The notes under the pieces were generated by a model. It was not told where the DNA came from, made no database searches, and saw only the letters and a program-made list of their open reading frames with translations. Below, in pieces: positions 8,684 to 17,695 of a DNA stretch of 64,000 bases. Each line of letters starts with the position of its first letter. Within the stretch, counting starts at the first letter, position 1. The position numbers and the translations under genes are program-made. Source of the stretch: an uncultured Helicobacteraceae bacterium (GTDB taxonomy: Bacteria > Campylobacterota > Campylobacteria > Campylobacterales > Helicobacteraceae); NCBI GenBank assembly GCA_910578285.1, contig CAJTQL010000002.1, positions 186,001-250,000 of the forward strand, given 5' to 3'.

Positions 8684-10848
8684 TTTGTATCTCCTTTTTG
8701 AAATGTTTGCAAGGTGTCTTGCTGTGTTTGTAGGGCGTCAATTTTGGCTTTGCTATCGTGAATCTCTTTTTTGAGATTCTCAATATCTTTTTGCCTAAGC
8801 TGCTTGAATTTCACAAACATGGTATTATGTTTTCCGCAAGCCTCCGAAATATTCTGTCGATGCCTTTCTTGGGCATCATTGATTTTTTCTTGCATGCTAA
8901 CTTCGATTGTGTCTTTGATGTCCCCTGCCATTTTTACTGGGTCTATATGGATGAGATTCTGTTCGTCTTGCACTTGAACTTCACGTGTTCTCGTTTCTGT
9001 TTTTTTATAGAATCCAAACGAGATAATCTTGGCAAAAGTAGATGTTACATCGACTTCGTAATATTCGGTTTCGTATTTTGCCTCCTGATGTTCATAACGT
9101 ACATTTCCGCTCATGAAATCCATGTTGTCATTGATGAAGGCAGCATAATCAATTTCTGGAGCTTCAAGCTTATCAACATGTTCAAGGTTGATATTGAGTT
9201 GCTCGTTGATTTCTTGCTCTATTTTGTCCTTGTATTTCTTTAGTATTTTTTGAGTATCTTTATTTAAGAAGCGGTAGGCTTCTTTAATATCAGCCTGAAT
9301 ATCAAAGAAATCTCGGCGTGCATCGTTTAAGAGCCCAGCGATGAATTGCCGCATTTTTTGTTCCACATCAGAATATTTTCTACTAGGCGATAGTTTTATT
9401 GTTGTTCTATCGGTATTTTCACGTGAAGCTTTATCTGTAAAACCCTCTTTTGCTCCTTGCACCGCTTGTGATTCGGAGAATCCATCAGCGTATATATGAA
9501 TAAATAGCATCGCCTGCACAACCATATCTTCAATCTTACCCTCAAATTCTAGCATTCCCTTATTGAAGATTCCTTTTATTTCTTCTATGCTTTCGTTTTT
9601 TATCGTGTCGATTTCTGCCGCCATTTCCTTTTCGAGTTTTGGGGCGGCTTGGTCTAAAAAACGTAAAGCCTTTTGCAGATTTTTTTCTTGTTCTGCATGG
9701 GGCTGTAACAAAAATTCTTTCTCTTGTTCGAGTCTTTTTTGTTCTTCGGTAACAATGTTCTGCAATTCTCCATAGAGATTCTTTAGAATGCTTGCCGTTA
9801 CCTGTGTTTCAAAGTAGTCATTCATTGCATGTTCAAGCTTTTCAAACCCAAGATATGCAATCAATTCCTTTTCAAAGGAATCTTCTCCAAAAAGTTCCTC
9901 GAAGTAGTCCTCAACAAATCTTCTGTACGCCTTTTGTAGCTCTCGATTTAGTCCGTTTTCCCTATTTCTTTGCAAAAAGGCATAAAAGGAAGAAACACCA
10001 AAAACACGTGGAGAATCGATTCCATGTACTTCTGCTGCTTTGCATACCTTTTCTATTGCTTCTCGCTCACCAATGCCCCATCTTTTTCTTTTTTCTGCAA
10101 TCTGCTCGTCCTCACTCAATCGATTACTGATACTTCCAAAATTATCCTTAAATGCCCTATCGATTTTGTTTAGAACAAAGAAAACCTCAAAATCCCTATC
10201 CTTTTCTTTTCTGCTGCGAATGGTGTTCCACAAGCCTTGTTCATCGCTTGTGAGATTTGCGTCAAGTTGTTCAAAGTCGAACAAAAAGAGTGCGAGATTT
10301 ACTTTTTGCAGAACACTCCTTGTCGTGTTCTTATGTTTTTCTGAATATGTTCCACCCGTGCTATTGGGTCCTGGTGTGTCAACAAACACCACTTCAAATT
10401 CCATGTTTGTTTGGATATTCTTGAGTGGATAGTAGAGATGGATTTCTGAAACGTTGTGATATTTAGAATCCGCACAATCCACATCTTTTTTAGCATAGTG
10501 CTCGAGTTCGCCAAGCTCGTTTTCGGACAACTTTACTTTAGCGCCATTATCCAAAAATACAATCGCATGCTTTGGCTCTCCTTTCCGAGAAAAGATATGT
10601 GTGGCACAATCCGTTGTTGCTTTGGTTGACATTGGCAGAACATTCGCCCCAAATAGCGCATTGATAAAGGTCGTTTTGCCCGCGCTCATGTTTGCCACAA
10701 CGGCGACTTGGTATTTTTTATGCTGCAATAGATGCAAGAGCTTTTCTAGCTCCTGCTCCACATCTTCACGCGGATACTTTGCAAAATATTTTTCTTGCAA
10801 GGCGTGAATGGTTTGTATCAAAGCTGTTTTGGTGGTCGGTGTTTGCAT
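8680..10848 (-). CDS. Dynamin-like GTPase
   Basis: This 722-residue protein has an N-terminal dynamin-type GTPase domain: the P-loop NMSAGKTTF near residue 53, a G2-type threonine in STKATTDC, the G3 motif DTPGPNS near 157 and the G4 motif NKID near 227. The rest is mostly long helices with heptad character, as in bacterial dynamins that form a stalk, and a less regular aromatic segment near 575-610 that could be a membrane-contact tip. Bacterial dynamins remodel or guard membranes; some, such as LeoA and its relatives, act in vesicle release or phage defence. Neighbours are a probable toxin/immunity pair upstream and two small membrane proteins downstream. The specific role is unknown. Confidence 0.85.
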   Translation of the reverse strand: MQTPTTKTALIQTIHALQEKYFAKYPREDVEQELEKLLHLLQHKKYQVAVVANMSAGKTTFINALFGANVLPMSTKATTDCATHIFSRKGEPKHAIVFLDNGAKVKLSENELGELEHYAKKDVDCADSKYHNVSEIHLYYPLKNIQTNMEFEVVFVDTPGPNSTGGTYSEKHKNTTRSVLQKVNLALFLFDFEQLDANLTSDEQGLWNTIRSRKEKDRDFEVFFVLNKIDRAFKDNFGSISNRLSEDEQIAEKRKRWGIGEREAIEKVCKAAEVHGIDSPRVFGVSSFYAFLQRNRENGLNRELQKAYRRFVEDYFEELFGEDSFEKELIAYLGFEKLEHAMNDYFETQVTASILKNLYGELQNIVTEEQKRLEQEKEFLLQPHAEQEKNLQKALRFLDQAAPKLEKEMAAEIDTIKNESIEEIKGIFNKGMLEFEGKIEDMVVQAMLFIHIYADGFSESQAVQGAKEGFTDKASRENTDRTTIKLSPSRKYSDVEQKMRQFIAGLLNDARRDFFDIQADIKEAYRFLNKDTQKILKKYKDKIEQEINEQLNINLEHVDKLEAPEIDYAAFINDNMDFMSGNVRYEHQEAKYETEYYEVDVTSTFAKIISFGFYKKTETRTREVQVQDEQNLIHIDPVKMAGDIKDTIEVSMQEKINDAQERHRQNISEACGKHNTMFVKFKQLRQKDIENLKKEIHDSKAKIDALQTQQDTLQTFQKGDTK

Positions 10849-10857
10849 GGTTGCTCC

Positions 10858-11262
10858 TTATAAAAAAATATCTTGAGAATCAATAAGCATTTTATTGTCT
10901 TTGACAAAGAATGCTAGCCCGTGTTCTCTGTCATAACTTGATTCAAAAAGCACTCCCCATGAGCCATCTTTCTCAAAAAGAATCTCTGTTGGCGTTAGTA
11001 TGGATTCTAGGGTTTCGTTGCATTCATAGAACTTTTGGCAGTGCTTGAGCAATTCCTGCTCTATTCTTTCTTTGTTGTTTTCAAGAAAGTTTCGATAGTT
11101 TTTATAGGATTCTCTCTGGCTATCTGTAATGCCATCACCCTTGTATGCTTGGGCTGTGATTTTTATCTTATATGCTTTATCAAACAACAAGATACTTTCT
11201 TGCTTTGACCATGAATGCTGATAGTACATTGTGCCAAATACCACATCATTGAGTGTGTCCAT
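10858..11262 (-). CDS. Probable immunity protein (DUF6985/DUF2004-like)
   Basis: This 134-residue protein begins with a NDVVFGTMYYQHSW block, has a strand-rich first half, a central helical stretch where DUF6985/DUF2004 proteins carry similar helices, and a final FLKD-like section ending in acidic residues. Such proteins are often found directly after HNH-type toxin nucleases as the neutralising partner. The ATG overlaps the nuclease stop by one base (TAATG), which is typical of toxin-immunity pairs. The fold assignment is from memory of the family pattern and is uncertain; the pairing is the stronger argument. Confidence 0.5.
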   Translation of the reverse strand: MDTLNDVVFGTMYYQHSWSKQESILLFDKAYKIKITAQAYKGDGITDSQRESYKNYRNFLENNKERIEQELLKHCQKFYECNETLESILTPTEILFEKDGSWGVLFESSYDREHGLAFFVKDNKMLIDSQDIFL

Positions 11263-11915
11263 TATGCTGCTCCTTGCGCTTGTTTTTTTGCTTTAGAGTG
11301 TCCTCCGGTATGAGAAATGTTGTCATGGATTTCATACGGAACTAAATCAAGTGTTTTCATATCGCTTCTTTCATGCCACGTAAGATTGTGTTCTTTGCGA
11401 TATTTTTTTATGTCTTGCGCTGTCCATTCCTTTCCATCTTTTCCTTCTTCTGTCCATTGTTTGGCAAGCGCCTCATCTGCTTGTGTGAAAACTTCATTTC
11501 TATTTTCATTAAAGTCTTCAATCTCAACTGTTGCCTCTGCAAAAGGAGTAAAATCAGGCTCTCCATCTTTAAACTCTATCCCTTCTTTGCCATAAGGCTC
11601 TAGAATTTCTTCCCAAGTTTTTCTTTCTGGATTATATCCTTTAGGAATTTCATTTGGTGTTGGATACCATATAGAATCGCCTGCCTCTCCGCCCCATTCG
11701 CCACCTTTTCTTGGTATACAATCTCGCATTTCTGGTAGTTGCAATGTGAGCAGTTCTATTTCTTTGGAATTTGCAAAGATTCCAAGCTCTTTGCCCTGTC
11801 TCATGAGCTCATGAGGTGAGATTTTGATTTCTTGATTAGTTTCTGTTTTAAGCTCCTTAGGTATTTCTGCAAATATTTTGCCGATTTCTCCCGTTGTCGT
11901 TAGTGTCAGATTCAT
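11262..11915 (-). CDS. HNH-type toxin nuclease (colicin-DNase/WHH-like)
   Basis: The 217-residue product carries the pattern of the colicin-like DNase/tRNase family and WHH toxin domains: a central FKDGEPDFTPFA, then a C-terminal LTWHERSDMKTLDLVP followed by EIHDNISHTGGHS. The histidines in WHE and in the HTGGHS segment would build the metal site of the HNH/endonuclease VII fold. There is no signal peptide and no long trafficking region such as YD repeats or a PAAR domain, so this is a stand-alone nuclease or a cassette delivered by another protein. AGGAGG lies just before the ATG and it starts 10 bases after the HerA-type ATPase stop. Confidence 0.72.
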   Translation of the reverse strand: MNLTLTTTGEIGKIFAEIPKELKTETNQEIKISPHELMRQGKELGIFANSKEIELLTLQLPEMRDCIPRKGGEWGGEAGDSIWYPTPNEIPKGYNPERKTWEEILEPYGKEGIEFKDGEPDFTPFAEATVEIEDFNENRNEVFTQADEALAKQWTEEGKDGKEWTAQDIKKYRKEHNLTWHERSDMKTLDLVPYEIHDNISHTGGHSKAKKQAQGAA

Positions 11916-11925
11916 TATTGCCTCC

Positions 11926-14900
11926 TCATGTGTTTAGATTGATTTGTTGCATGCCAGCACGTACGGCGACTGTACTTTTTAGAAGTTCTAGCGATACATA
12001 TCGTATGCCCAAATGTTTTTTGAGAATGTTCTCATATTCTTTGGGTACATTAACATTTTGTGCATGAATGATTTGCGAAAACTCCATTTTCATTTCACTT
12101 TTGGCGAAAATATTCTCCAAAATTAACAATGTATAATCCACAGTTTTGTTTCCATAGCCCTGCATTGTGGGGAAAATTAGGGTGATATTCTTGTGTGCAA
12201 AGGTTTTTTGAATGTCTTTTTGATATTCTGCAATCTCTGCTGTTTCTTTGTTGCATAGAATCTCTATCATGTCCAGCATATATTCAATGACTTGTTGATA
12301 GGCATGGATACTTTTGTAGTATTGTGTATTTCCCAAAAAGTTCAAGTCTTTAAAGGTTTCGGCGAAGAGATAGCATGCGATTTTTCGTTCTTTCTCTCTA
12401 TTGTTCTCGTGCGCATTATAGAGATTCCAAAATTTCGCAAAACTTTCTTCAATACTCGCGCTATCCCTACCAAGCAGCACAGCATTCAATAGCTCAAGCA
12501 AGAATCGCTTGCGCTTTTGTGTGTTTATTGTACGGATATGCTGTACAATCTTTTGAGAATCTTCAAGATAGAATCGCGATTCTTGGAGATAGCGATATTG
12601 ATATTTCTTGTGCCTTTCTAAAAATTCTGCATAGAATCCATTCAAGGCATTGTCGCTCATATCTTGCAATGGAGATTCATCAAGCCCCACCATAAAAGCC
12701 TGATGTACCTCTTTATTGTGCACAATCGCCTTGCCCGTCTTCAGCTCTGCGACGTCTAGAATCTGTGAGTTGTTTAGGTTGATTGCTTGCCCTACAATGT
12801 CTCTATCTTCCTTATCCATTGTTCGTTGGATAATTTTTGTGCCTGTATTTTTTATTGTATCTCTATGCAGTTTGCTCGCGATTTGGTCGGCAATGATGAT
12901 GCCCTCTCCTAGCGAGCGAATTTCGGCAAGAATATTCACAAAAGTTTGCACAGCCGCAACCTTTGCATTCGCCTCGCCACTTAAGGATTCTAGTGAGATG
13001 TTGGGCAACAATCGATGCGCTTCTTCTATCACGCAAATATGGCGCAAAACATTCTTGGAATCTCCTTGTGATTCACGATAGCGATAGAGTTTGTTGAGCA
13101 AAAGCCCCATCAAAAAAGACTTTTCGCAATCATCGGTAATATTTGATAACTCGATAATGGTGGGGCTATCAAACAGAATCTCATTACTCAAGCAATGCCT
13201 CGTATTATAAACCCTGCCCTTCATTCCTAGCGTGAGATTTAGAATGCGCGTTTTGAGTGCTGCTTTGAGATTGCTATCAATCTCTTGTGCATAACCCGAT
13301 TCTGCTACGACACTATCAATAACATCATATAAATCCTGCATTGTTGGAAAAAGTAAACTCTGCTTATCGTAATCCGCATCTTTGCTTGTGAGGAATAATG
13401 GATTGGATTCTGTTGCAAAATCCCAGCCCTTATTCGTATAGATTCTATGCAATGCACTTTCTAAGATATAGGGCATAGGTCCTTCCATAGGAAACGCTGC
13501 GACAAAGCTTGTTTTTAGCATATCCACATGCTTTGTGAGTTCCTCTGCTTTTTCAAAAACAAAAGGATTAAATAGAAAAACATCATTCTTTGCTCCCGGG
13601 CGAAAGATTTGCAAGTTTGGAATCTGTGATTTAAGATGTTGGTATTCGCTTTTGGCGGGTTCTATCACCAAAAATGGAATAGGTTTTGTCAGGTTTTGAT
13701 TTTGCGTATCTTGGAGTTTATGCAGAATCTGGCGAATCGTGTTGGATTTACCGCTGCCTGTGATTCCTGAAACAAAAACATGGTGATTGAGTTCTTTTAG
13801 TGAAAGTCGGAATCTTTGCGTTATTTGCCGCCCCCTATGCAAAATATTACCGATTTCGATATAATCTCCACTTATCTCTGCTTGAGTGAGTCCAAAATAC
13901 GCATTTGATGTAACGCTAATCCCGCAAACATCGATATTGGGCATGCTCGCAAGAATCGAGAGTTCCTCTGTGTTGATTGCAGTTGCAAAGCCCGAAAAGC
14001 TGCGATGTAATGGGTTTTCGTAATTTTTTGCAAAAAGTACAGGTAATCTGTTTGTATTCAGCTGGGTATTTGCAAAAACTTCGCTAAAGCGCAAGGGTTC
14101 ATAGAAGCTTTCATCGCCGCTAAAGACGCTTCGCAATGTGTGCGCGACTTGTGCGAGTGTGGGTAAATTATCGCCTTGAATATAGAGCGAAGTATTCCAT
14201 AAGCCATAACTCAATCCCTTTTGGAATCGTTCGATATATTTTTCTATCAACTTTTCGCAATATTCTGCGCTTTTGTTGAGTTCCTCGCGCGTGAGCCCCG
14301 CACCGAGCGTGGTTGTGTTGCTTTGGCTGCTCGAGGTCGATGTTCCATAGGTCGTGGAAGTGCTGTGACTTGTGCTTGTGCTTTTGCTCGTGTTTTCTGT
14401 GTCGCCACTGAATACATTTGCAGCCATTGCACCCAATCCTACTGCGCCCGCGACAACTAAGCTCGCGCCACCTGTGGCTGGCGCAAACATTCCTGCTGCT
14501 GCCCCTATTGCCATACTGCCAATACCCACTACGGTATTGAGCAAAGTTTTACGATTTTCACCACTTGTTGCGCTCTCGCTACGACTCTCGCTCTCTTGCT
14601 GGCTTCGCGATTCGCTCGTGCTTGTCCCTTGTGTTTGCGCCTCGCTTTGCTGCACATTCTTGCTTTGCTTGACAAAGCTATGAATCTCGCTGCCGAGCAA
14701 AAAGAGGTTGGAGAGAATGTCTTGAATCTCTCCTCTCTCAAAGCTTTGTGCGACAAGCAAGATTCTAAATTTTTTGTTGAGCAATGGAAAGAAGATTTTC
14801 TCGAGCCCTTGCTTATAGACTTTGTCCGAATCCTTTTTGAGCGATGGGATTCCGAGCATAGCCTGTGAATATGCAAGTGGGGTTTGAAGCGGATTTTGCG

Positions 14901-15039
14901 CGCAAACCTCACAATGCGAGCCCGCATAGATTCCCGCAAAGGTGTCGCGCAAAAATGCGGCATTGTCTATGTCATGCGCCTGTGTGGAGTGTGTGGAAGA
15001 TTGTTGGGAAATGCCTGAGATTCTGCCCATCGCAATCAA
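11926..15039 (-). CDS. HerA/DUF87-type ATPase with membrane segments (main frame, out of frame with its start)
   Basis: This 1037-residue frame encodes a P-loop ATPase of the HerA/FtsK-like DUF87 group: Walker A GITGSGKSN near residue 425 and a Walker B-like VIEEAHRLLP near 668. A pair of Gly/Ala-rich hydrophobic segments near 165-212 is flanked by long Ser/Thr/Gln-rich linkers, suggesting membrane attachment. Members pump DNA or protein through hexamer rings. The computed start is a TTG with no ribosome-binding site; the true start is almost certainly the ATG at 15311, which lies in another frame because of the G10 tract at 15056-15065. With 8 or 11 G the two parts join into one protein of about 1,130 residues. 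In this sequence the gene is therefore off. It heads the minus-strand operon. Confidence 0.85.
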   Translation of the reverse strand: MIAMGRISGISQQSSTHSTQAHDIDNAAFLRDTFAGIYAGSHCEVCAQNPLQTPLAYSQAMLGIPSLKKDSDKVYKQGLEKIFFPLLNKKFRILLVAQSFERGEIQDILSNLFLLGSEIHSFVKQSKNVQQSEAQTQGTSTSESRSQQESESRSESATSGENRKTLLNTVVGIGSMAIGAAAGMFAPATGGASLVVAGAVGLGAMAANVFSGDTENTSKSTSTSHSTSTTYGTSTSSSQSNTTTLGAGLTREELNKSAEYCEKLIEKYIERFQKGLSYGLWNTSLYIQGDNLPTLAQVAHTLRSVFSGDESFYEPLRFSEVFANTQLNTNRLPVLFAKNYENPLHRSFSGFATAINTEELSILASMPNIDVCGISVTSNAYFGLTQAEISGDYIEIGNILHRGRQITQRFRLSLKELNHHVFVSGITGSGKSNTIRQILHKLQDTQNQNLTKPIPFLVIEPAKSEYQHLKSQIPNLQIFRPGAKNDVFLFNPFVFEKAEELTKHVDMLKTSFVAAFPMEGPMPYILESALHRIYTNKGWDFATESNPLFLTSKDADYDKQSLLFPTMQDLYDVIDSVVAESGYAQEIDSNLKAALKTRILNLTLGMKGRVYNTRHCLSNEILFDSPTIIELSNITDDCEKSFLMGLLLNKLYRYRESQGDSKNVLRHICVIEEAHRLLPNISLESLSGEANAKVAAVQTFVNILAEIRSLGEGIIIADQIASKLHRDTIKNTGTKIIQRTMDKEDRDIVGQAINLNNSQILDVAELKTGKAIVHNKEVHQAFMVGLDESPLQDMSDNALNGFYAEFLERHKKYQYRYLQESRFYLEDSQKIVQHIRTINTQKRKRFLLELLNAVLLGRDSASIEESFAKFWNLYNAHENNREKERKIACYLFAETFKDLNFLGNTQYYKSIHAYQQVIEYMLDMIEILCNKETAEIAEYQKDIQKTFAHKNITLIFPTMQGYGNKTVDYTLLILENIFAKSEMKMEFSQIIHAQNVNVPKEYENILKKHLGIRYVSLELLKSTVAVRAGMQQINLNT

Positions 15040-15311
15040 CGAGATATGCGAATTGCCCCCCCCCCAATATTTGCTGTTGCGCTTAGAATTTGTTGCAAAT
15101 CAAGCAAACTTTTGTCGCTGCAATCGCGTTCGCGCTCATAGCAAATGCGCGAGATTTGGATAAAGGCAAAATCGCCCGTGTTGATAGCCTGCATGGCTTC
15201 TGGTGGCATTGCTTCTTGCCCTCTGCGTTCCAAAAAGGCTTGAATTGCCCTATCAAATCGCACCGATTCGAGTGGCTGTTCTAACGAGAGCGACAATTCT
15301 TTGCTGCACAT
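15036..15311 (-). CDS. 5' part of the HerA-type ATPase gene, ending early at the G tract
   Basis: This 91-residue frame has a proper start: ATG at 15311 with AGGAG nine bases upstream and a good promoter at 15339-15368. It reads through ten G as NIGGGAIRISR and stops a few bases after the tract, where the 1037-residue frame begins. Adding one G gives NIGGGGNSHISLIAMGR and continues into the ATPase. It is thus the N-terminal part of the same gene rather than a separate protein. The short product would be non-functional. Confidence 0.8.
   Translation of the reverse strand: MCSKELSLSLEQPLESVRFDRAIQAFLERRGQEAMPPEAMQAINTGDFAFIQISRICYERERDCSDKSLLDLQQILSATANIGGGAIRISR
15056..15065 (-). repeat. G10 homopolymer tract, probable phase-variation switch
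   Basis: Ten C on the plus strand (ten G on the coding strand) lie exactly at the junction between the two frames of the HerA-type ATPase gene. A gain of one G or loss of two restores a single long frame. Poly-G tracts of this length slip at high rate in Helicobacter and Campylobacter and commonly switch surface or restriction genes. Confidence 0.85.
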
Positions 15312-15338
15312 TGCGCAACTCCTGCACTCTTTGTTTCT

Positions 15339-15368
15339 ATTCTAGCATAACAATATTGCCATTGTCAA
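15339..15368 (-). promoter_or_regulatory. Promoter of the HerA/nuclease/dynamin operon
   Basis: On the minus strand TTGACA (15368-15363) is followed after 18 bases by TAGAAT (15344-15339), about 28 bases upstream of the ATG at 15311. This is a near-consensus sigma-70 type promoter and supports 15311 as the true gene start. Confidence 0.65.
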
Positions 15369-15446
15369 CCACGGCAGATGACGCTTTGTGCTATTATAAT
15401 ATCAATAGTAAGAAGTATTTTAATTTTATCCTAATAAAACAATTTA

Positions 15447-15452
15447 TATAAT
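15447..15452 (+). promoter_or_regulatory. Candidate -10 box of the TonB-dependent receptor gene
   Basis: TATAAT lies 30 bases before the receptor ATG, with an AAGGAG ribosome-binding site in between. No good -35 is present, and I could not see a convincing Fur operator. A second TATAAT at 15395-15400 is an alternative. Confidence 0.4.
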
Positions 15453-15482
15453 CACTCTTATTTTTATCAAGGAGTATGAGAA

Positions 15483-17687
15483 ATGATTCAAAACACAAAA
15501 ATCCTCGCACAGCTTCTAGCAGGCGTTGTGGCTGCCACTAGCTTGCATGCCGAGACAATCCAGCTTGGGCGCTCCGTGGTGAGCGCGACAGGGTTTGAAC
15601 AAGATTTGCGCGATGCGCCCGCGAGCGTTTCGATGGTTGCGGGCGAGGAGCTTTCAAAACGTCCCGTGCGCGACCTCGCCGAGGCAGTGAGCGAGATTCC
15701 GGGTGTGAGTATCGACAGCAATGTGTCGAATTTTGGAGGATATAGCATCTCGATTCGCGGAATGCCCGCCGACTACACGTTGTTGCTTGTCGATGGCAAG
15801 CGGCAGGATTTCAACTCTGTTGCATTCCCAAATGTCGGCTTTTCTCAAGCCTCGTTTATGCCGCCCATTGCGGCGATTGAGCGCATTGAAATCATTCGTG
15901 GTCCCGCGTCTATAATCTACGGGAGCGATGCGATGGGCGGAGTTGTGAATGTGATTCTCAAAAAGTCGTTCGAGCAATGGACAAGCAACGCCACGGCGCA
16001 CACAACGATTCAAGAAAACGACATTTTTGGCAGCAGTTTTGGGCTTTCGGCTTTCAGCGCGGGACCGCTTACGTCCGACAAGAAGTGGTCACTCCAGCTG
16101 CGCGCGAGCGAGACCTATACGGCAAATCCGCGCGGCGATTTGACTCTCACGCTCCCTGCGCGCGGTGCGGGCGATAATCCTCTTGTTCCGAGTGCCGCGG
16201 CAAGCAATGGCACGCAAACATTCAGTCAGATTGTTGGGCTAGGGAAAAATCATAATTATAGCGCCGGCGGGCGCATTGGCTTTGCGCAAGATGAGAGCAA
16301 TTATTACTCGCTCGATTTGAGCCACGGAGGGCAGTGGTATGACCCGAATGTATTTGAAAATAGCTATTTCTTTCGCAACAATCTCATCGTACGGCATGAA
16401 GGTGCTTATAACCATTGGCTGACGGATACGAGTTTGCAATACAATACAATGCGCAATTTCAGCCGCAGCCGCAATGGGCGCGAGATTCTTGGCGAACACA
16501 AGAGCAGCATTGCCTTTGGGCACATGAAGCTCAATTTTGGCGGGCAATACAATTTCACCGAGGTGCGCGCTGTGAATGGAACAACCATAAGTGGCGAGCT
16601 AGGCAGTGTTGCAAATCGGCATAGCTATTCACTATTCGCCGAAGATGAATGGGCGATTTTCGATTCGCTGCTATTCAGCTTTGGAACGCGCGCAAACGCA
16701 AATAGCGATTTTGACATCAACTTTTCACCCCGCGCCTATCTCGTGGGCTATTTGAGCGATAGCCTCACGCTCAAAGGTGGAATCTCGACTGGCTACAAGC
16801 TCCCCGGTCTCACAGAGGCATTGCCGGGGTGGATTAGCAGTAGTGGAGGCGGTGGTAGCGGAGGGAGCATCCATGTGTTTGGGAACCCCGATCTCAAACC
16901 CGAGACTTCTATCAACTATGAAATCTCGTTACTGCATGAGACTCCATACACCGACATCTCACTCACAGGATTCTTGCAAGATTTCAAAGACAAAATTGCG
17001 AGCGCAAGCGTTTCGATGGGTGCTCAAGGGCAGGTTGGTCCCTCGATGGGTGGCGGGCAGAATTGCAATTATTTCTTGACAACGCTCGGCACGCCGGGCG
17101 TGAGTTGTAGGTATAACTACAATGTCGATAGCGCGCGGAGTTATGGGCTCGAGCTCGCGGCGGCACTCAAGGCGCTCGACACAGGTGCGGGCAAGGTGGG
17201 CGTGAATCTCGCCTATACATGGCTCAAAAGCGAGATAACGTCGGGTGCAAACGAGGGCTTGCCACTCACAGGCGTGCCAGAACATACATTAAATGCTGGA
17301 GTGAACTACGCATTTGGAGATTTCGGGGCGAGCTTGCGCGGAGAGTTTCGCGCACGACAATTGCGGACACAAATCGGAGGGCGAAGCGGCAGCACAGCGG
17401 GGAATACGAATATTCTCAAAGAGTTTCAGCGCATCAACCCCAATGTGAGCGAATACTACAAGTCCTATTTCTTATTGCATATCGCTGCGAACTACAATAT
17501 CTTGCCAACATTACGCATGAATGTTGGAATCTACAACCTGCTCAACCATGACTTTGTGGACTATGTCCCCGTAACAAACATCGCCCAATCAGGCGCGAGG
17601 TATAGCTACACCAATACCTACACGAACAATTATAACTATATCCGTGAGGGACGGCGCTACTATTTTTCGTTGAGCGCAGATTTCTAA
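15483..17687 (+). CDS. TonB-dependent outer-membrane receptor (siderophore/metal type)
   Basis: The 734-residue product is an outer-membrane gated channel that imports an iron- or metal-bound ligand with energy from TonB-ExbBD. It has a signal peptide (about residues 1-23, ending SLHA), a plug domain near 35-155 with VSEIPGVSI, SIRGMP and IERIEIIRGPASIIYGSDAMGG, and a long beta-barrel. The C-terminus is YFSLSADF, with the terminal phenylalanine needed for barrel insertion. The layout resembles FepA/CirA/IrgA-type receptors; the ligand cannot be read from sequence. The gene is richer in G+C than its neighbours (many GCG, CGC and GAG codons), which together with the adjacent tRNA gene suggests it may have been acquired. 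The start has AAGGAG upstream. Confidence 0.93.
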   Translation: MIQNTKILAQLLAGVVAATSLHAETIQLGRSVVSATGFEQDLRDAPASVSMVAGEELSKRPVRDLAEAVSEIPGVSIDSNVSNFGGYSISIRGMPADYTLLLVDGKRQDFNSVAFPNVGFSQASFMPPIAAIERIEIIRGPASIIYGSDAMGGVVNVILKKSFEQWTSNATAHTTIQENDIFGSSFGLSAFSAGPLTSDKKWSLQLRASETYTANPRGDLTLTLPARGAGDNPLVPSAAASNGTQTFSQIVGLGKNHNYSAGGRIGFAQDESNYYSLDLSHGGQWYDPNVFENSYFFRNNLIVRHEGAYNHWLTDTSLQYNTMRNFSRSRNGREILGEHKSSIAFGHMKLNFGGQYNFTEVRAVNGTTISGELGSVANRHSYSLFAEDEWAIFDSLLFSFGTRANANSDFDINFSPRAYLVGYLSDSLTLKGGISTGYKLPGLTEALPGWISSSGGGGSGGSIHVFGNPDLKPETSINYEISLLHETPYTDISLTGFLQDFKDKIASASVSMGAQGQVGPSMGGGQNCNYFLTTLGTPGVSCRYNYNVDSARSYGLELAAALKALDTGAGKVGVNLAYTWLKSEITSGANEGLPLTGVPEHTLNAGVNYAFGDFGASLRGEFRARQLRTQIGGRSGSTAGNTNILKEFQRINPNVSEYYKSYFLLHIAANYNILPTLRMNVGIYNLLNHDFVDYVPVTNIAQSGARYSYTNTYTNNYNYIREGRRYYFSLSADF

Positions 17688-17695
17688 GCCCAAAG

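Noticed and set aside
9792..10432. Several plus-strand frames opposite the dynamin-like gene
   Set aside because: They are Phe/Ser/Cys-rich shadows of the Lys/Glu-rich coiled coil on the minus strand.
15039..15039. TTG 15039 as real start of the ATPase
   Set aside because: There is no ribosome-binding site there, whereas 15311 has promoter, ribosome-binding site and ATG and joins by a one-base change in a G tract.
15363..15482. Fur operator upstream of the TonB-dependent receptor
   Set aside because: I could not find a convincing GATAAT-type or Helicobacter-type Fur repeat; only A+T-rich sequence is present.
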